Origin: Nitrososphaerota archaeon
Lineage (GTDB): Archaea > Thermoproteota > Nitrososphaeria > Nitrososphaerales > JACQRY01
Assembly (NCBI GenBank): GCA_016206275.1
Contig: JACQRY010000074.1
Location: forward strand, 1 to 22,366
Direction of reading: 5' to 3'
Length of the DNA stretch: 22,366 bases
The position numbers were made by a program, and so were the translations under genes. Below are positions 22,151 through 22,366 of this stretch, piece after piece. The notes beneath the pieces were generated by a model. The model saw only the letters and a list, made by a program, of their open reading frames with translations, ran no database searches and had not been told where the DNA came from. The stretch's first letter is position 1. The number at the start of each line of letters is the position of its first letter.

Positions 22151-22366
22151 CTAAGTATAGATCGTCGGTGCGCCGAGTAACTCCTCTTTGATCGTCACTC
22201 CTAGACCCGGGCCGTCAGGGTTCTCAAGGCGTGAGACCCCTCTCTCTATTTTCAATCCTCCTTGGGCGACGAAGTCTTGGGAGTGTCTTAGGAACTGTGT
22301 GCCTCCTGACGGTATCCCTTTTGAAAAAGCCATGTTGAGGTGCAGACCAGCTGTTCCCGCAAGCCG
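22151..22366 (-). CDS. C-terminal end of an enolase-superfamily (mandelate racemase/muconate lactonizing type) protein
   Basis: The minus-strand frame enters from the window edge and ends in TAG at 22153-22151. It reads RLAGTAGLHLNMAFSKGIP and then RGVSRLENPDGPGLGVTIKEELL, the usual end of MR/MLE-type enzymes: a helical segment HLNMA, then the capping strand P-D-G-P-G-L-G-V. The family removes an alpha proton from carboxylates using Mg2+. The catalytic barrel is outside the window, so the substrate cannot be judged. Confidence 0.75.
   Translation of the reverse strand, partial: RLAGTAGLHLNMAFSKGIPSGGTQFLRHSQDFVAQGGLKIERGVSRLENPDGPGLGVTIKEELLGAPTIYT

Noticed and set aside
1..22366. Genome-wide reassignment of TAG to an amino acid
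   Set aside because: TAG is the natural stop at the correct family length for pcna, tfs, priS, gins, coaBC, leuC, kdpA, kdpB and others, so only the helicase amber is a candidate for readthrough.
1..22366. CRISPR arrays, transposases and integrases
   Set aside because: I saw no regularly spaced repeats, no transposase or integrase motifs, and no direct target duplications in the window.

Overview
The window looks like chromosomal DNA from an archaeon, most likely a TACK-group lineage; I would guess Bathyarchaeia or a relative, but there is no rRNA to settle it. The evidence is eukaryote-like informational machinery (RNA polymerase subunit L, TFS, PCNA, both primase subunits, a GINS subunit, an Lhr-type helicase), leaderless genes with A/T boxes about 25-30 bases upstream, many TTG and GTG starts, and an intron-containing tRNA.

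Layout. 1-653 (minus) is the 5' part of an archaeal GlcNAc-1-phosphate transferase of the MraY/DPAGT1 family. 825-2273 (plus) is an information-processing block: rpoL, tfs, pcna. 2347-3150 is a VIT1/CCC1-type metal transporter. 3169-6027 (minus) is a large Lhr-family helicase interrupted by one in-frame TAG. 6285-6725 (plus) is a DUF4258/DUF2283 small-gene pair whose first member needs a +1 frame change. 6811-6900 is a structured, possibly transcribed element. 6940-9812 (plus) is a replication block: priL, priS, gins. 9781-13625 (minus) holds an Ntn-hydrolase-like protein, CoaBC, and the LeuD/LeuC-type dehydratase. 13706-13859 (minus) is an initiator tRNA-Met(CAU) gene carrying three introns. 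14003-15019 is a multi-pass membrane protein of unknown function. 15109-15496 is a Roadblock/LC7-like protein that also needs a +1 frame change. 15575-15982 is a RidA-family protein. 16037-16672 (minus) is an isochorismatase-fold protein without the catalytic cysteine. 16811-17211 is a decayed arsenate-reductase-like gene. 17345-22020 (plus) is a free-standing Lrp/AsnC effector domain followed by kdpA, kdpB and kdpC (high-affinity potassium uptake ATPase). 22151-22366 (minus) is the C-terminal end of an enolase-superfamily protein.

How the genes fit together. Two blocks (rpoL-tfs-pcna and priL-priS-gins) form a transcription/replication island, with the helicase between them. CoaBC serves coenzyme A synthesis, and LeuCD serves branched-chain (or 2-oxoacid elongation) biosynthesis. 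The kdp operon has no KdpD/KdpE beside it; the small Lrp-type sensor domain upstream and a 22-bp perfect palindrome between it and kdpA are the only visible candidates for local control.

The most interesting aspect is a cluster of decoding irregularities in 22 kb: an in-frame amber inside the helicase, two +1 frame changes that both occur at YTT-A-GR (one an exact CTTAGGC heptamer, as in yeast Ty1), a TFS gene whose only sensible start is CTG, and an initiator tRNA with introns in the D loop, anticodon loop and T loop. TAG is the ordinary stop of many genes here, so a genome-wide reassignment is excluded. Indel errors or gene decay remain serious alternatives, particularly because the arsC-like gene nearby is clearly broken.
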